Assembly (NCBI GenBank): GCA_021802115.1
Contig: JAKABA010000011.1
Coordinates: 1-55,545 of the forward strand
Length of the DNA stretch: 55,545 bases
Reading direction: 5' to 3'
Origin: a bacterium
Lineage (GTDB): Bacteria > Chloroflexota > Dormibacteria > UBA8260 > Bog-877
Each line of letters begins with the position of its first letter. The first letter of the stretch is position 1. Both the position numbers and the translations under genes were made by a program. Positions 8,981 to 18,713 of this stretch are shown piece by piece. The notes beneath the pieces are model-generated. The model did not search any database. It was not told where the DNA came from and saw only the letters and a list, made by a program, of their open reading frames with translations.

Positions 8981-10527
8981 CCGGCCAAGGCGTCGGCGGC
9001 GTGCAGATCCTGGGCGACTTGGGAGCCGTCCAGGATTCGATACTGACGCCGGGCGCCATCGACTTTCTGATGCGCCTGCAGCGGCGCCTGGGGCCGGCGA
9101 GGGAGGCCATCCTGAGGGCCAGGTCCCGCCGTCAGGAGGAGTTTGACCAGGGGCTCCTGCCCAGCTTCTCGGAGGCGACTGCGGTGGTTCGGGATGACCC
9201 TGGCTGGACCGTGGCCGAGCCACCCCCGGATCTTCTCGACCGGCGGGTGGAGATCACCGGACCGGTTGACCGCAAGATGATGATCAACGCCCTCAACTCG
9301 GGGGCCAGAACCTACATGGCGGACTTCGAGGACGCCAACTCACCGACCTGGCAGAACTGCGTCGAGGGCCAGGCCAATCTGGCCGCCGCGGTACGCGGCA
9401 GCATCTCCTTGGATGTGGGCGGCCGGACCTACCAGCTCGAGCCCCGCACGGCGACCTTGCTGGTGCGGCCTCGCGGCTGGCACCTGTTGGAGAAGCACCT
9501 GCTGGTTGACGGCGCCCCCGTCGCTGCCAGCTGGTTCGACTTCGGCCTATTCATCTTTCACAACGCGCGTCGGTTGCTGGACCGAGGGAGCGGGCCGTAT
9601 CTCTACTTGCCCAAGCTGGAGGGGCATCTGGAGGCTCGGCTCTGGAACGACACCTGCAGGTTCGCCGAGGAGGAGCTGCAGCTACCTCGAGGCTCGATCA
9701 GGACCACCGTCCTGATCGAGAACATCCTGGCCGCATTCGAGATGGAGGAGATCCTCTTCGAGCTGAGGGAGCGCGCCGTCGGGCTCAACGCCGGGCGCTG
9801 GGACTACATCTTCTCGGTGATTCGAAAGTTCCGCAACCGGCCCGAGTTCGTGCTGCCGGACCGGGCCCTGGTCACCATGACCGTTCCCTTCATGCGGGCG
9901 TACACCGACCTGTTGGTGAGCACCTGCCATCGCCGGGGGACGCACGCGCTGGGCGGGATGGCCGCCTTCATCCCAAATCGGCACGACCCGGAGAACACCC
10001 GCATCGCGCTGGAGCGGGTTCGCCAGGACAAGCAGCGCGAGGCGGGCCAGGGGTTCGACGGCACCTGGGTCGCCCACCCCGACCTGGTAGCGACCGCCAC
10101 TGAGGTGTTCGACTCGGTGCTTGGGGCACGCCCCAATCAGGTCGATCGCAGGCGCGACGATGTCAAGGTGGCGGCCCTGGATCTGCTGGCCATCGCCGCC
10201 ACCCCTGGCGATGTGAGCGAGCCGGGCCTGCGCCTGAATGTCTCGGTCGGAGTGCGCTATCTCCACGCCTGGCTGGAGGGGATCGGGGCGGCCGCCATCG
10301 ACAACCTGATGGAGGACGCCGCCACGGCCGAGATCTCCCGGTCCCAGATCTGGCAGTGGCTGCGGCACGGCCGGGTGACCAAGTCCCAGGTTGTGGCCGC
10401 CGAGGACCAGGTCCTGGCTGGGCTGGGGCCGGGGTTTGAGAGCGCGCGCCAGGTGTTCGACGAGGTGGCTCTGGGCCCGGACTTCGTGGACTTCCTGACG
10501 GTTCCGGCGTATCGCTTGCTCCCGTGA
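8977..10527 (+). CDS. aceB: Malate synthase (A type)
   Basis: This enzyme condenses glyoxylate with acetyl-CoA to malate, the second step of the glyoxylate shunt. At 516 residues it is the compact A isoform rather than the long G form. Visible family blocks are [24 protein letters not shown] and [13 protein letters not shown], whose Asp447 is the catalytic base. It starts with GTG overlapping the aceA stop. Just after its stop, GTGACC and GGTCAC could form a weak hairpin but there is no T-tract, so no terminator is claimed. Confidence 0.96.
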   Translation: MTGQGVGGVQILGDLGAVQDSILTPGAIDFLMRLQRRLGPAREAILRARSRRQEEFDQGLLPSFSEATAVVRDDPGWTVAEPPPDLLDRRVEITGPVDRKMMINALNSGARTYMADFEDANSPTWQNCVEGQANLAAAVRGSISLDVGGRTYQLEPRTATLLVRPRGWHLLEKHLLVDGAPVAASWFDFGLFIFHNARRLLDRGSGPYLYLPKLEGHLEARLWNDTCRFAEEELQLPRGSIRTTVLIENILAAFEMEEILFELRERAVGLNAGRWDYIFSVIRKFRNRPEFVLPDRALVTMTVPFMRAYTDLLVSTCHRRGTHALGGMAAFIPNRHDPENTRIALERVRQDKQREAGQGFDGTWVAHPDLVATATEVFDSVLGARPNQVDRRRDDVKVAALDLLAIAATPGDVSEPGLRLNVSVGVRYLHAWLEGIGAAAIDNLMEDAATAEISRSQIWQWLRHGRVTKSQVVAAEDQVLAGLGPGFESARQVFDEVALGPDFVDFLTVPAYRLLP

Positions 10528-10703
10528 CCATAATTTCGATGCACGAATCGGTCACAAGTGCCGCTCGTGTGCCCCTTAGCCATTGCTGCCGGCGGGACCA
10601 CCTGTTATCTTCCGCTTTGGCTGTCGACAGCCGGGGGTTTCTTGCGCTTGGGCGCAGGGACCGGATGTCGAATGCGGCAGCCCAGGAAGGGGAGCGCCCA
10701 TAG

Positions 10704-11429
10704 ATGGCAAAGAAGCCTGCCAAGTCCGAGGAGCCCGAGATCGAGCCGGTCCGGTACGGTGAGGCTGAGGGCGGTGGTTGCGACCACAGCGGGTGCACCA
10801 ACACAGAGGCCTACCGCTGTCTCTATCGCGATCGCCGGGCGGTCGACTGCTCCTGGGTTGCCTGCACGGAGCATCTCCGGGTGGTCGATGGGCGAGGTTA
10901 CTGCATGCGTCACGCGGGGGTGGTGGAGGTGCTGATGATGGCACGGCGCCAGGGCACCGAGATGCTGCCCCCCGACCTGGATGACCGCTGCGCCTCGCTG
11001 GTCCGGGCGGTCGCCAGCGACCTCAACGAACCCGTCCTGGAGCGACTGGTGCGCTGGGGCGACACCAGCACGAGCATCATCAACGACCCCTCGATCCGAT
11101 ACACCAGAAGCGATCGGATCCATCGTGACCCCGGCCACTGGGAGCGGGTCTGGGGTCTGGCCACCAGGACCGGGATCCTGCTTCGGGTTGGGGTCCGGGT
11201 TGAGGACCCCCGACCGGAGACGGTCATTCTCACCGGTGGGGTCACCCACCTGGTGGCCACCATTCCTCCCTGGATCCAGCGCCACCTGAAGGGGGATCCA
11301 GCCCAGGGCTCGCAGTCGGAGCTGGTCGAGCGGCTCGCCTTCCAGCAACAGCTCCTGCAGGCCCTCGACGAGCATGTGGAGAAGTACGGCGTCACCTTTC
11401 CCCGCAGCCTGCTCTCCGCCCGCAACTGA
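10704..11429 (+). CDS. Unknown protein with N-terminal Cys/His cluster
   Basis: This 241-residue protein was not recognised. After a Lys/Glu-rich start, residues about 25-75 hold a pattern of cysteines and histidines (CDHSGC, YRC, DCSW, ACTEHLR, YCMRH) that looks like a compact zinc-binding module. The rest is mixed alpha/beta with no motif known to me, ending in a helical segment (FQQQLLQALDEHVEKYG). A Shine-Dalgarno AAGGGGAG precedes the ATG. It lies between the glyoxylate operon and fbiC, all on the plus strand. Nothing in the sequence fixes a role; zinc binding is inference. Confidence 0.7.
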   Translation: MAKKPAKSEEPEIEPVRYGEAEGGGCDHSGCTNTEAYRCLYRDRRAVDCSWVACTEHLRVVDGRGYCMRHAGVVEVLMMARRQGTEMLPPDLDDRCASLVRAVASDLNEPVLERLVRWGDTSTSIINDPSIRYTRSDRIHRDPGHWERVWGLATRTGILLRVGVRVEDPRPETVILTGGVTHLVATIPPWIQRHLKGDPAQGSQSELVERLAFQQQLLQALDEHVEKYGVTFPRSLLSARN

Positions 11430-11452
11430 ACCAGCCCCGGGAGCACGGTCCG

Positions 11453-11458
11453 CATAAT
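11453..11458 (+). promoter_or_regulatory. -10 element for a leaderless fbiC transcript
   Basis: CATAAT lies 6 nt before the fbiC ATG with no Shine-Dalgarno between them. Transcription from here would begin at or next to the start codon. No clear -35 is seen. Confidence 0.4.
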
Positions 11459-11464
11459 TGGCCC

Positions 11465-13462
11465 ATGGCCTATGACGCGCTGCTGCCGGTGGAGGCGGGG
11501 GTAGCCACCCGCCACCAGCCCAACTTTCACGACGGCTACCTGACCTTCAGTCGCAGCTACACAGTCGATGTCACCTACCGCTGCTTCCGGCGCTGTGGCT
11601 ACTGCGAGTACCGGGCGGACTCCGGGGGTCTGACCGCCCTGGCCGAGGTCGACCGGCAGCTGGAGGAAGCCGCGGGGCACCAATGCCGGGAGATCCTGAT
11701 CATGTCGGGGGAGCAACCCTGGCGGCTGCCCGATCTGGGCCTGGCCGGGGAGCCCGAGTTCGTGGACAGGGTGATCGAGATCTGTCGACGGGCGATGGCC
11801 AAGGGCCTGCTGCCGCACACCAACGTGGGCCTACTCTCTCGGGAGAGCTTGGAGCGGCTGCGGCCCTGGAACGCCTCCATGGGGCTGATGCTGGAGACCG
11901 GGACCGACCAGATCCTGGCGCATGCCATGGGGGGAGGCAAGCGCTTCCAGGAGAGGCTGCGCCACCTGGACGACGCCGGTGCGCTGCGCATCCCCTTCAC
12001 CACCGGGATCCTGGTGGGAATTGGTGAGCAGGAGGCCGACCGGCGGCGAGCGCTGGAGCTGATCGCCGCCAGCCATCGGCGCCACGGCCACATCCAGGAG
12101 GTCATCGTTCAGAACTTCGTGCCCAAGCCGGGGACTCCGATGGCCCGGTTCGAGGCCCCGACCCAGGAGGTGTTCCGGGGTGCGGTCGAGCTGGCTCGGG
12201 CGATCCTCCCGGAGGGAGTCACCGTGCAGGTGCCGCCGAACCTCAACTCCGACAGCTGGGCCGAGCTGGTGGCGGCGGGGGCTCGTGACCTGGGCGGGAT
12301 CTCCCTGGATGGGGACTCGGTCAGCCCCCGACACGCCTGGCCCGCGGAGGCGGACCTGGCCGCCAAGGCGCTCACCCTCGGCTACCGGCTCCAGGAGCGC
12401 CTGCCGGTGTACCAGGAGTCGACCGCGGACTTGCGTTGGGCGGCGGACCAGCTGCGCCAGGAGCTGGTCGGGGATGAGGTCACCTACATCATCAACCGCA
12501 ACGTGAACATCAGCAACGTCTGCGTGGGCAGCTGCAAGTTCTGCGGCTTCAAGCGGGGCTCGATCGGGGTCAAGGGCGCCTACTTCCATGACCACGACAC
12601 CATCTTCGCCAAGCTCCAGGATGCGGTCGACCGGGGCGCCACCGAGATCTGCATGCAGTCGGGGCTCACCCCCGAGCTCAACTTGGAGTTCTACGACCAG
12701 CTCTTCCGGGAGATCAAGGCTCGCTGGCCCACCCTGCATCTGCATGCGCTCTCACCCGAGGAGGTCCGCTACATCGCCCAGCTGGCGGGGCGCTCGGTAG
12801 AGGACGTGATCCGGCAGCTCCAAGACGCCGGCCTGGGGACCATGCCGGGCACGGCCGCGGAGATCCTGGTGGAGGAGGTGCGCCAGATCCTCTGTCCCGA
12901 GAAGCTGACCACAAGGGAGTGGGTGGAGGTGATGCGGGCGGCCCACCGGGTTGGCCTGCGGACCACCGCCACCATCATGTACGGGCACGTGGAGACCCCC
13001 TGGCACCGGCTCCAGCACCTGGAGGTGATCCGCAACCTGCAGCGCGAGACTGGCGGCTTCACCGAGTTCGTGCTGCTGCCCTTCCAGGTGGAGCACAACA
13101 CCCTGGGCAAGTACTTCGGGATCCGACAGCCGCTGACCCTGGAGGACTCGCTTCGCTTCACCGCCTACTGTCGGCTCTACTTCGGAGCCGACATCCCCAA
13201 CATCCAGACCAGCTGGGTCAAGCTGGGGCCCGAGGGCGTGGCGGAGTCACTCCGGTGGGGCGCCAATGACTTCGGGGGCACGCTGATGGAGGAATCCATC
13301 ACCCGCATGAGCGGTGCCAGCCACGGCCAGAACCTGGACCCCGACCAGATCGAGGCGGCTATCCGCTCCGTGGGGCGTGCTCCCCGGGAGCGGAACACCA
13401 TATACGGCCCGGTCAGCGCGCGCCCGCGGGATCTCGCTCCGAGCTGCCCGGCGATGGCCTGA
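11465..13462 (+). CDS. fbiC: FbiC: FO synthase, CofG-CofH fusion
   Basis: FO synthase makes the deazaflavin chromophore of coenzyme F420 from tyrosine and 5-amino-6-ribitylaminouracil. The 665-residue protein joins two radical-SAM enzymes. The CofG half (about 1-310) has its iron-sulfur cysteines at 40, 44 and 47; the CofH half (about 311-665) has Cys353, Cys357 and Cys360. Actinomycete FbiC, as I recall it, is about 850 residues, so this one is compact. No ribosome binding site precedes the ATG; a -10-like CATAAT sits 6 nt upstream. The 3' end overlaps a convergent membrane-protein gene by 50 bp. Its presence implies F420-dependent enzymes elsewhere in the genome. Confidence 0.93.
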   Translation: MAYDALLPVEAGVATRHQPNFHDGYLTFSRSYTVDVTYRCFRRCGYCEYRADSGGLTALAEVDRQLEEAAGHQCREILIMSGEQPWRLPDLGLAGEPEFVDRVIEICRRAMAKGLLPHTNVGLLSRESLERLRPWNASMGLMLETGTDQILAHAMGGGKRFQERLRHLDDAGALRIPFTTGILVGIGEQEADRRRALELIAASHRRHGHIQEVIVQNFVPKPGTPMARFEAPTQEVFRGAVELARAILPEGVTVQVPPNLNSDSWAELVAAGARDLGGISLDGDSVSPRHAWPAEADLAAKALTLGYRLQERLPVYQESTADLRWAADQLRQELVGDEVTYIINRNVNISNVCVGSCKFCGFKRGSIGVKGAYFHDHDTIFAKLQDAVDRGATEICMQSGLTPELNLEFYDQLFREIKARWPTLHLHALSPEEVRYIAQLAGRSVEDVIRQLQDAGLGTMPGTAAEILVEEVRQILCPEKLTTREWVEVMRAAHRVGLRTTATIMYGHVETPWHRLQHLEVIRNLQRETGGFTEFVLLPFQVEHNTLGKYFGIRQPLTLEDSLRFTAYCRLYFGADIPNIQTSWVKLGPEGVAESLRWGANDFGGTLMEESITRMSGASHGQNLDPDQIEAAIRSVGRAPRERNTIYGPVSARPRDLAPSCPAMA

Positions 13463-13952
13463 GGGCGGGCGCCACAAGTTGACCGACGGCCAGTCCCAGG
13501 GCGAGGCAGGCCGCCTCCACCAACTTGGTCACGAGACCGTTCGCGCCCTGGCTGGGAATCAGGATCAAGGCCACCAGCAGCGGCCCCAGGTACCAGCGCC
13601 ACGGGTACCTGCTGGCCGCCATTCGAGGCCGGTAGAGTCCGGCGAACGCGGCACCCAGCAAAAGGCAGATCAGGCTCAGGGCGGTGTAGCCAACCAGGTA
13701 TTGGGTGGCGCGGGGCGAGGCCAGGCCCACGGTCAGGCGGATTGAGAGGGGTGGCAGGTAGTCGGTGGCGTAGTAGGTCAGCACCACCCAGGCCGTGGCG
13801 TGAAGGCAGAAAGTCGACACCTGCAGTCCCCGCCGCCGGCGGGCCTCCTTGGCGGCAAGCTCCGCCGGCGTCAGCGGTGGTTTATCAGCTGCTCCGGCCA
13901 CCTCGGATCCGGGCTGGGGCGCTGCGCCGGGTGTCGAGCTCGGCCCGCTCAT
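13413..13952 (-). CDS. Small multi-pass membrane protein, unknown
   Basis: This 179-residue protein has a Pro/Ala-rich cytosolic N-terminus, then about four hydrophobic segments (roughly residues 45-63, 84-106, 118-134 and 138-160) and a charged tail. No family was recognised. It begins at an ATG within MSGPSS and reads toward fbiC, overlapping the last 50 bp of that gene. That is unusual but plausible for a convergent pair. Codon third positions are GC-rich and the hydrophobic pattern is regular, which favours a real gene. Confidence 0.65.
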   Translation of the reverse strand: MSGPSSTPGAAPQPGSEVAGAADKPPLTPAELAAKEARRRRGLQVSTFCLHATAWVVLTYYATDYLPPLSIRLTVGLASPRATQYLVGYTALSLICLLLGAAFAGLYRPRMAASRYPWRWYLGPLLVALILIPSQGANGLVTKLVEAACLALGLAVGQLVAPALRPSPGSSERDPAGAR

Positions 13953-14318
13953 CTGGGCTGTTTGCTCCGGCGGATCGGCGGCCGCGGTCGGATCCTCGCC
14001 TGCGGCCCCCAGACTGCGGCGGTCTTGGTGGCGCGTCGCAGACGGTCGCAGGGCTGCTGCCGCCGCGCCCTTGCGGTGGGTTCACTCGCTCGGGTGGGTC
14101 CAGCCATCCCGGCCACGTTACCACCAGGGTTGGAGCCCGGGTCGGCGGCTGGAACCGGGGCCCCTGGTGGCGGCCATCGCCGTTCCCATTCGGAGCTCCG
14201 GCCATCCCCTCGGATCTGGTCTCAGTGTCGTCCCCCACCCGGCCGGCGCGACCAAGTCGGGACCGGCCGGGTAACCGCCCGGGCGTTGCCGCCACGCCCA
14301 CCGGCGAGCTGATCTGAG
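13953..14318. other. Divergent intergenic region, no gene seen
   Basis: This 366-bp GC-rich gap lies between the outward-reading membrane-protein gene and recJ. Open frames cross it on both strands but show low-complexity Gly/Pro/Arg translations and no motif. It presumably holds both promoters; none could be picked out. Confidence 0.4.
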
Positions 14319-16007
14319 ATGGAGCGAGCCCGCCGCCGTTGGGACCTGCCCGAGCTCGGTTCGGCAGCCCCATCCGAGCCTCTGCTACGCCGGGTGCTGC
14401 GTTCTCGCGGGATGTCCGACCGGGACTTCGCCGCTCGCGACGACCCGGTCGACCACGATCCCAGCCTGCTCACCGACATGCAGCTGGCGGTGGGGCTGGT
14501 GGCGGAGGCCGTCGCCGCGGGTACCCAGATCGCGGTCTACGGCGACTACGACGCCGACGGGGTGACCGCCTCGGCCCTGCTGGTGCGGGCCTTTCAGGCG
14601 ATCGGGGTCGAAATCCTGGCCCACATCCCCAACCGGGAGAGCGAGGGTTACGGCCTCAACCTGCAGGCGCTGGAGGAGCTCGCCGCTCAGGGAGCCCAGC
14701 TGGTGATCACCGTGGACTGCGGCACCACCGCTCTTGAGGTGGCGGCCGCCCGCCCTGCGGGAATGCGCCTGATCGTCACCGACCACCATCTCCCTCACGC
14801 CCTACCCGACGGCTCCGGGTTCCAGCTGGCCCCGGCGGACGCGCTGGTCAACCCCCAGCGCCCGGGTGACCGCTACCCATTCAAGGGGCTGGCCGGGGTC
14901 GGCGTCGCCTACAAGCTGGTCCAGGCACTGGAGGCGGCCCGGCTGATGCCCCCGGGAACTGCCCGCCAGCAGCTGCCGCTGGTGGCCCTGGGGACGGTGG
15001 CGGACATGATGCCCTTGGCGGGTGAGAACCGTTGGCTGGTCCGCGAGGGTCTGGGCACCTGGGCCGAGGCGGCGCCCCTGGGGCTGTTGGCGCTGGCCCG
15101 GGGAGCTGGGATTGAAGGGGCTCCCAGCAGCTCGGATCTCGGATTCTCGCTGGGGCCTCGGATCAATGCGGCCGGTCGGATGGAGGACGCCCGGCTGGCT
15201 CTGGAGTGCTGCCTGGCGGCGTCCCCGCCCGAGGCGGCAAGGGCTGCGGCCGGGTTGGAGGCTCTCAACCGCAGCCGGCGTCGCTCGCTGTCGGAGGCGC
15301 TTGATCTGGCCCGGCCCATGGTCGAGCGCCTGCCTGATGAGCTGGCCGCGATCGTCATCGGCGACGAGGGCTTTCCCTCCGGCGTGGTGGGACTGGTGGC
15401 GGGACGGCTGGCCGAGGAGTTCCAGCGCCCCAGCTTCGTCTACAGCCGCGCGGGGGTGGAATGGCGGGGCTCCGCCAGGGGGGCGCCCGGCCTGAATGTC
15501 GTCGAGGCCCTGGCCAGCTGCTCGGGAACACTTTCGCGGTACGGCGGCCACCGGGGCGCCGGAGGGTTCAGCGTCAGGCCGGATTCAGTGGGGCAGTTCG
15601 AGCAGGCGGTGGTGGCGGCGGTTGGCCAGCAGCTGGGCAGTCGGGAGCCCTGCCGTGTCTTCCAGGTGGACGCCACCGCCGAGCTCGCGGAGTGCAACCT
15701 GAAGGCCGCCGATGAGCTGGCCGCGCTGGGGCCTTTCGGCAACGCCAATCCCTCGGTGCTGCTCTGCGCCATGGGGTGCCGGGTGGTGGCGACGCGGCCC
15801 TTTGGCAAGGCCGAAGACCATCTGCAGATGACCCTGGAGGACGGCAGTGCGACGGTGGAGGCGATCACCTTCAACCGTCCGCAGCTGAGGCGGCACCTGC
15901 CCTTGGGGAGGCGAATCGACATCGTGTTCGAACTCGAAGTGGACCGCTGGCGGGGGCGCGAGCGAGCCCGCCTGCTGTTGCGGGACCTCCGGCCGGCCCG
16001 CCCCTGA
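14319..16007 (+). CDS. recJ: Single-stranded-DNA exonuclease RecJ
   Basis: RecJ is a 5'-3' single-strand DNA exonuclease used in recombination and mismatch repair. The 562-residue protein has the DHH phosphoesterase signature in order: YGDYDADGV at about 75-83, VDCGTT, and the eponymous DHH in VTDHHLPH. The DHHA1 domain follows with GGHRGAGG, then an OB-fold C-terminus. Length and order are those of ordinary bacterial RecJ. It starts at ATG without a strong ribosome binding site. The next gene downstream, 160 bp away, reads the same way but has its own promoter-like sequence. Confidence 0.95.
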   Translation: MERARRRWDLPELGSAAPSEPLLRRVLRSRGMSDRDFAARDDPVDHDPSLLTDMQLAVGLVAEAVAAGTQIAVYGDYDADGVTASALLVRAFQAIGVEILAHIPNRESEGYGLNLQALEELAAQGAQLVITVDCGTTALEVAAARPAGMRLIVTDHHLPHALPDGSGFQLAPADALVNPQRPGDRYPFKGLAGVGVAYKLVQALEAARLMPPGTARQQLPLVALGTVADMMPLAGENRWLVREGLGTWAEAAPLGLLALARGAGIEGAPSSSDLGFSLGPRINAAGRMEDARLALECCLAASPPEAARAAAGLEALNRSRRRSLSEALDLARPMVERLPDELAAIVIGDEGFPSGVVGLVAGRLAEEFQRPSFVYSRAGVEWRGSARGAPGLNVVEALASCSGTLSRYGGHRGAGGFSVRPDSVGQFEQAVVAAVGQQLGSREPCRVFQVDATAELAECNLKAADELAALGPFGNANPSVLLCAMGCRVVATRPFGKAEDHLQMTLEDGSATVEAITFNRPQLRRHLPLGRRIDIVFELEVDRWRGRERARLLLRDLRPARP

Positions 16008-16152
16008 CCGGGCCTGCGATGGACCGGACTCTCGGGGCGCAAGGGGCGCCGCCGCTCAGGCGCACGCCAGCCGCCGCCTGAGACATCTCCGGGCAGCCGG
16101 CGGCGGCCATTCCCGTCCGCAGCCACAACAGGTCAAGCGGCCCGGGACTCCG

Positions 16153-16158
16153 TACACT
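16153..16158 (+). promoter_or_regulatory. -10 element before AI-2E family gene
   Basis: TACACT lies 9 nt before the ATG, with no Shine-Dalgarno in between, so a near-leaderless transcript is likely. A loose -35-like GTCAAG sits about 15 bp upstream. Confidence 0.35.
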
Positions 16159-16167
16159 CCACCCACC

Positions 16168-17454
16168 ATGGCCGCCACTCCACCCAGCGTTTCCGGCCCG
16201 GCCGCGCCCGGCCCCGCGCCTGGCGGCCCCGCGGCCAGCGCCGATCCCGACGGCTCTCGCCTGCGGCGCTCCGCGCTGCAGTGGGCGCGCGCGGCCGCGG
16301 TTCTGTTGACCCTCTTCCTCGGCTACCAGTTGTTCCTGGTGCTGCGCGACATGACCGCCGCGATCCTCTCCGTCGTGATCTCGGTGCTGGTCGCGATCAT
16401 CATCTTCTTCCTGGGAATTCCCCTGGTCAACCGCCTGGAGCGGAATGCCCGGCTGCCGCGAACGGTGGCGGTGCTGCTGACCCTGGTGGTGGGCCTGGGG
16501 CTGCTGGCGCTGCTGGTCTGGCTGCTCTCCGGACCGCTGGTCACAGAGGGCCGTGGCCTGGCCGCTCAGACTCCTTCCTTCGTCCGCCGCCTGGACGCCC
16601 AGATCGCCAGCGTACAAAAGCAGCTCCAGGGGCACGGGATTCGCCTCAACGCGGTCAGCTTCGTCACTTCCAAGCTCTCCTCCCTGGTGCCCCAGCTGAC
16701 CGGGATCGTGGTCAGCGGCGTGACCGGGGCGCTCGGCGCCCTGATCGATGCTGTGATCGCGATCGTGCTGGCATTCTGGTTCCTCAAGGACGGCTCCGGG
16801 CTGCGCCGGGGCTTCGTGGCGCTGTTCCCCACCCGGGTTGCCCGCGAGCTCGATTTCGGCCTGGATGCCTTTGCCGTGGTGGTCGGTGGGTACGTTCGGG
16901 CCCAGTTGTTCCTGGCCATTGTGGTGGGGGCCATGGCCGGCGTCGGCACCGCTCTGCTGGGCGTTCCGTTTCCCCTGGTGGTGGCGCTGGCGGCCGGGAC
17001 CTTCGAGCTCATTCCTCTGGTGGGCCCGTTCGTTGGCGGTGGGGTGGCCCTGCTCCTGGCGCTCACCAAGAGCCCCACCCTGGCGATCTTCACCGTGATC
17101 CTATTCCTGGGCATCCATGTGGTCGAGGGCTACTTGCTGGTGCCGCGCATCCAGGCCCGATTCCTGCAGCTGCATCCGGTGCTCACCTTGCTGGCCCTGT
17201 TCGCCGGCGTGGACGCGGCCGGCTTCCTGGGGGCCCTGGTGGCGGTCCCGGCCACCAGCTACCTCACCGTCCTGATCCGCGCCTGGGTGGGAGATTGGCG
17301 GGCCCAGCGGCCGGACCTCTTCGCCACCGGCAAGGGGGACTCCCTCGGCGACATCCGCAACCGCCGGCTGCTGCGCAGCTTCCGGATCTTCAACAGACGG
17401 GCGGACCCGGGCGCCAGCGGCACTCCCCCATTGGTCCCCCCGGCGGCCGGCTGA
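16168..17454 (+). CDS. AI-2E family transporter
   Basis: The 428-residue polytopic membrane protein is of the AI-2E/TqsA/PerM family. Members have been linked to export of autoinducer-2 or small metabolites, and some to sodium-proton exchange, so the substrate here is open. It has a paired hydrophobic hairpin near residues 45-95, a soluble central region (about 125-185), then at least four membrane segments with the family block ELIPLVGPFVGG and the later HVVEGYLLVPRI. The N-terminal 30 residues are Pro/Ala-rich. Its stop lies 5 bp from the end of the convergent yggS gene. Confidence 0.88.
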   Translation: MAATPPSVSGPAAPGPAPGGPAASADPDGSRLRRSALQWARAAAVLLTLFLGYQLFLVLRDMTAAILSVVISVLVAIIIFFLGIPLVNRLERNARLPRTVAVLLTLVVGLGLLALLVWLLSGPLVTEGRGLAAQTPSFVRRLDAQIASVQKQLQGHGIRLNAVSFVTSKLSSLVPQLTGIVVSGVTGALGALIDAVIAIVLAFWFLKDGSGLRRGFVALFPTRVARELDFGLDAFAVVVGGYVRAQLFLAIVVGAMAGVGTALLGVPFPLVVALAAGTFELIPLVGPFVGGGVALLLALTKSPTLAIFTVILFLGIHVVEGYLLVPRIQARFLQLHPVLTLLALFAGVDAAGFLGALVAVPATSYLTVLIRAWVGDWRAQRPDLFATGKGDSLGDIRNRRLLRSFRIFNRRADPGASGTPPLVPPAAG

Positions 17455-17459
17455 AGCGG

Positions 17460-18167
17460 CTAGGTGGTGGGGCGGGAGCCGGCGCGAGGGCCGAACAGTA
17501 ACGTCCCCACCCTCACCTGGGTGCTCCCGGCCGCGATGGCATCTCGGAAATCCTCGCTCATGCCCATGCTGAGCACCGGCAGCGCCGAACCCGTCAACTG
17601 GCTCAGACGGTCTCGCAGTTCTCGGCAGGCCCGGAAGCTCAGCGCCGGTCGCTCTCGGGCGGCGACCGTCATCAGGCCCTGGACCGTGATCCCGGGGAGG
17701 CGCTCAAGTTCGGTCAGCTCCACCACCAGCTGCTCCGGGGAGTAACCCCTCCGTCCCGGCAGGCCGGTGAAGTCGACCTCGCACAGAATCGGCAGCGGGT
17801 CCCGGTCCTCACGGAGAGCCGAGATGGACCGTGCCAGGGCCAGGCTGTCCACGGTCTCGACCAGGCTGAAGAGGTTGGCGGCGATCCGTGCCTTGTTGCG
17901 CTGCAGGTGACCCAGCATGTGCCAGTGGGGGCGGGGCTGGTCGGAGGCCGCCAGATCCAGATCCTTGGCGGAGCACTCCTGAACGTAGTTCTCGCCGAGA
18001 GCGGTCAGCCCCTCAGCCAGGGCCGCCCCCGCCACCGCCGCCGACTGTCCTTTGGTCACCGCCAGGAGTGCGACTTCGCGGGGATCTCGCCCGGCCCGGA
18101 CCGCCGCCGCCGAAATCTCACCTCTGAGCCAGTTCAGACGCTCGGCGAGGTGCCCTGGGTCGTCCAT
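17460..18167 (-). CDS. yggS: YggS-type PLP homeostasis protein
   Basis: This PLP-binding protein has a single alanine-racemase-like barrel and controls pyridoxal phosphate and amino-acid/keto-acid balance. The 235-residue form starts at ATG 18167, 4 nt after the nrdR stop. A longer upstream frame would overlap nrdR and is rejected. PLP-binding Lys lies in LAVTKG. Other family blocks are GENYVQE, MLGHLQRNKAR and the closing SMGMSEDF with RVGTLLFG. It is cytoplasmic and co-transcribed with nrdR. PdxS/PdxT, which make PLP, lie 31 kb away on the same strand. Confidence 0.93.
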   Translation of the reverse strand: MDDPGHLAERLNWLRGEISAAAVRAGRDPREVALLAVTKGQSAAVAGAALAEGLTALGENYVQECSAKDLDLAASDQPRPHWHMLGHLQRNKARIAANLFSLVETVDSLALARSISALREDRDPLPILCEVDFTGLPGRRGYSPEQLVVELTELERLPGITVQGLMTVAARERPALSFRACRELRDRLSQLTGSALPVLSMGMSEDFRDAIAAGSTQVRVGTLLFGPRAGSRPTT

Positions 18168-18171
18168 CCGG

Positions 18172-18660
18172 TCAGCGGGCGGCGCTCCGGCGGCGGCCGG
18201 CGGCCCGCTCCGAGGACAGCAGGTGATCGATCTCGTTCTTGACCTCGGAGAGGTCACGGAAGGAGCGGTAGACCGAGGCGAATCGGACGTAGGCGACCTC
18301 GTCGAGCTGGCGCAGTCGGTTCATGACCAGCTCGCCAACCTCCCGGCTGGGCAGCTCCGACTGGCCCCGGCCGCGCAGCTCGGCTTCGATCTCGTCCACG
18401 ATCTGGGTCACCTGACCAGGTGAGATGTCCCGCTTCTTGCAGGCGTTCATCAGGCCCCGGAACAGCTTCTGGCGGTCGAAATCCTCGCGGCGGCCGTCCT
18501 TCTTGACGATGTAGAAGGGGATGGACTCAATGCGCTCGTAGGTGGTGAAGCGCTTGCCGCAGCTGTTGCAGGCCCGCCGGCGGCGGATCGCCTCCCCGGT
18601 TTCCGAGTCGCGGGAGTCGACCACCCGAAGGTCGTCGTGGTTGCAGTAGGGACAACGCAT
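18172..18660 (-). CDS. nrdR: Transcriptional repressor NrdR
   Basis: NrdR represses ribonucleotide reductase genes according to ATP/dATP level. The 162-residue protein has the N-terminal zinc ribbon (CPYC at residues 3-6 and CNSC at 31-34), followed by an ATP-cone domain at about 49-139 (FYIVKKDGRREDFDRQKL). Starting at ATG, it is the first gene of a two-gene unit with yggS. No ribonucleotide reductase gene is in the window. A sequence resembling an NrdR box overlaps its likely -10 (18714-18734), which suggests self-repression. Confidence 0.96.
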   Translation of the reverse strand: MRCPYCNHDDLRVVDSRDSETGEAIRRRRACNSCGKRFTTYERIESIPFYIVKKDGRREDFDRQKLFRGLMNACKKRDISPGQVTQIVDEIEAELRGRGQSELPSREVGELVMNRLRQLDEVAYVRFASVYRSFRDLSEVKNEIDHLLSSERAAGRRRSAAR

Positions 18661-18713
18661 GCCACACCCCGTCTTATCGGAACCGGCCCACAGGATATGG
18701 GGCCGCGCCAGGC

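Noticed and set aside
10520..10555. Terminator after malate synthase
   Set aside because: GTGACC/GGTCAC can pair, but the loop is long and no run of T follows.
13885..14373. 162-codon minus-strand frame upstream of the membrane protein
   Set aside because: It runs across the recJ start and has a low-complexity Arg/Gly/Pro translation.
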